A DNA stretch of 5,865 nt from an uncultured Bacteroidales bacterium (GTDB lineage Bacteria; Bacteroidota; Bacteroidia; Bacteroidales; ML635J-15): assembly GCA_905233405.1 (NCBI GenBank), contig CAJOEG010000104.1:1-5865 (forward strand), written 5' to 3'. Shown piece by piece: positions 5,108 through 5,865 of this stretch. Under the pieces are notes generated by a model. It was not told where the DNA came from. It ran no database searches and worked only from the letters and a program-made list of their open reading frames with translations. The position numbers were made by a program, and so were the translations under genes. Position 1 is the stretch's first letter; each line of letters opens with the position of its first letter.

Positions 5108-5865
5108 GTGAACAGAATACTGACAATATCAATAATGGCGCTGATAGCAATATCGGCGTTGTTTTCCTCGTGCCGCAAGGACATATTTACCAAAGACCCT
5201 GCCGACAAGCTTCTGTTCTCTACAGACACTGTTCAATTCGACACCATTTTCACAGGAATTGGCAGCACGACAAAATACTTGATTGTAAAGAACTCGAACA
5301 AGAACAAATCAATAAATATCGACAGAATATACCTTGCAAACGGAAAAGCCTCAAAATACAGGCTCAACATCGACGGACATAAAGCCGACAAGGATTACAT
5401 TCTTGAGAATTATGCACTTGCACCAGGCGATTCTATTTTCATTTTTGTAGAAGTTACAATAAATCCAGGAACTGACGACCTTGTAGAACAGGATTCGATA
5501 ATTTTTGAATCAAACGGAAATTCGCAGGACGTTGACCTTGTGGCATTCGGGCAAAACGTAACATTATTAAGCGGACGAATGATAACACGGGACACAACTT
5601 GGACAGCCGACAAGCCAGTGCTTATATACAACTCGGCAATGGTTGACACACTTGTTACACTTACCGTTATGCCCGGAGCAAAGGTCTATTTCCACAACAA
5701 ATCAAGCCTTTTCGTAAAAGGTACGTTAAAGTCGCTTGGTGAAATCGGCAACCGCGTAACATTCACTGGCGACCGCCTCGAAGAATACTACCGCTACACA
5801 CCCGGACAATGGGGAGCATATCTGCAAGACGAAGTCGGCAACACTCGTGGTGTTTACGGTGGAAT
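5108..5865 (+). CDS. Outer-membrane lipoprotein with Ig-like and beta-helix regions (3' truncated)
   Basis: The frame is open to the window end (252 codons plus two bases). I place the start at GTG 5108, which gives a complete lipoprotein signal peptide, MNRILTISIMALIAISALFSS followed by Cys22. The next in-frame ATG (5135) would drop the only basic residue of the n-region. An in-frame stop at 5081-5083 bounds the frame upstream. After Cys22 comes RKDIFTKDPADKLLFSTDTV, then a beta-rich Ig-like domain (about 36-150, with TGIGSTTKYLIVKN, LAPGDSIFIFVEV, VEQDSIIF, VDLVAFGQN). From about 165, W-x-x-x-KPVLIY, MPGAKVYFHNKSSLFVKGTL, RVTFTGDRL and TPGQW look like the first coils of a right-handed beta-helix, as in a Bacteroidota lipoprotein family I recall without a named function. 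It lies 37 bp after the adhesin stop with no terminator between, so co-transcription is likely. Six D-S/T-x O-glycosylation sequons are present. The function is unknown; a surface structural role beside the adhesin is inferred. Confidence 0.85.
   Translation, partial: MNRILTISIMALIAISALFSSCRKDIFTKDPADKLLFSTDTVQFDTIFTGIGSTTKYLIVKNSNKNKSINIDRIYLANGKASKYRLNIDGHKADKDYILENYALAPGDSIFIFVEVTINPGTDDLVEQDSIIFESNGNSQDVDLVAFGQNVTLLSGRMITRDTTWTADKPVLIYNSAMVDTLVTLTVMPGAKVYFHNKSSLFVKGTLKSLGEIGNRVTFTGDRLEEYYRYTPGQWGAYLQDEVGNTRGVYGG

Noticed and set aside
5080..5382. A 100-codon plus-strand frame starting at TTG 5080
   Set aside because: It overlaps the lipoprotein in another frame. The beginning looks signal-like but there is no hydrophobic core, and the rest (QEQINKYRQNIPCKRK) is typical of out-of-frame translation. 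The lipoprotein frame has family-like motifs and stays open.
1..5865. CRISPR arrays, tRNA or rRNA genes, insertion sequences, riboswitches
   Set aside because: I found no regularly spaced direct repeats, cloverleaf sequence, transposase motif or terminal inverted repeats. Intergenic space is short and accounted for by promoters, the terminator and the dyads listed.

Overview
The window looks like Bacteroidota (Bacteroidales-like) chromosome. The evidence is a BspA-type leucine-rich-repeat protein, a SprB-repeat adhesin with a type B type IX secretion (T9SS) C-terminal domain, a lipoprotein of a Bacteroidota-typical beta-helix type, and promoters of the Bacteroidota form TAnnTTTG instead of the E. 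coli form. The DNA is AT-rich, and every gene I can support is on the + strand. The genus cannot be fixed from this sequence.

Layout: (1) 1-469, the 3' part of rnhB (ribonuclease HII), cut by the window edge; its protein ends in a sliding-clamp-like QLSLF tail. (2) 478-485, a promoter box just after rnhB, then 504-2258, a secreted BspA-like protein of 584 residues built from about 18 LRR_5 repeats, closed by a strong intrinsic terminator at 2277-2311. (3) 2312-2505, an AT-rich regulatory gap with a small dyad, a perfect 16-bp palindrome and a second promoter whose spacer holds a run of nine A. (4) 2506-5070, an 854-residue modular adhesin: signal peptide, seven SprB-like modules, two PKD modules and a CHU_C / type B T9SS sorting domain. 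(5) 5108-5865, the 5' part of a lipoprotein that probably starts at GTG and is open at the window end, with an Ig-like domain followed by the start of a parallel beta-helix.

rnhB is housekeeping. The other three genes all encode exported, repeat-built proteins, so the region reads as a small surface-adhesion locus. The BspA-like gene is its own transcription unit, with its own promoter and terminator. The adhesin and the lipoprotein are 37 bp apart with no terminator between them, so they are probably co-transcribed. The adhesin should be exported by T9SS, and the lipoprotein may sit on the outer membrane beside it. That partnership is inference. I see no wholly new system. The points most worth checking are the clamp motif on RNase HII, the A9 tract in the adhesin promoter, the palindrome, the regular cysteine pairing in the adhesin and the dense O-glycosylation sequons in the lipoprotein.
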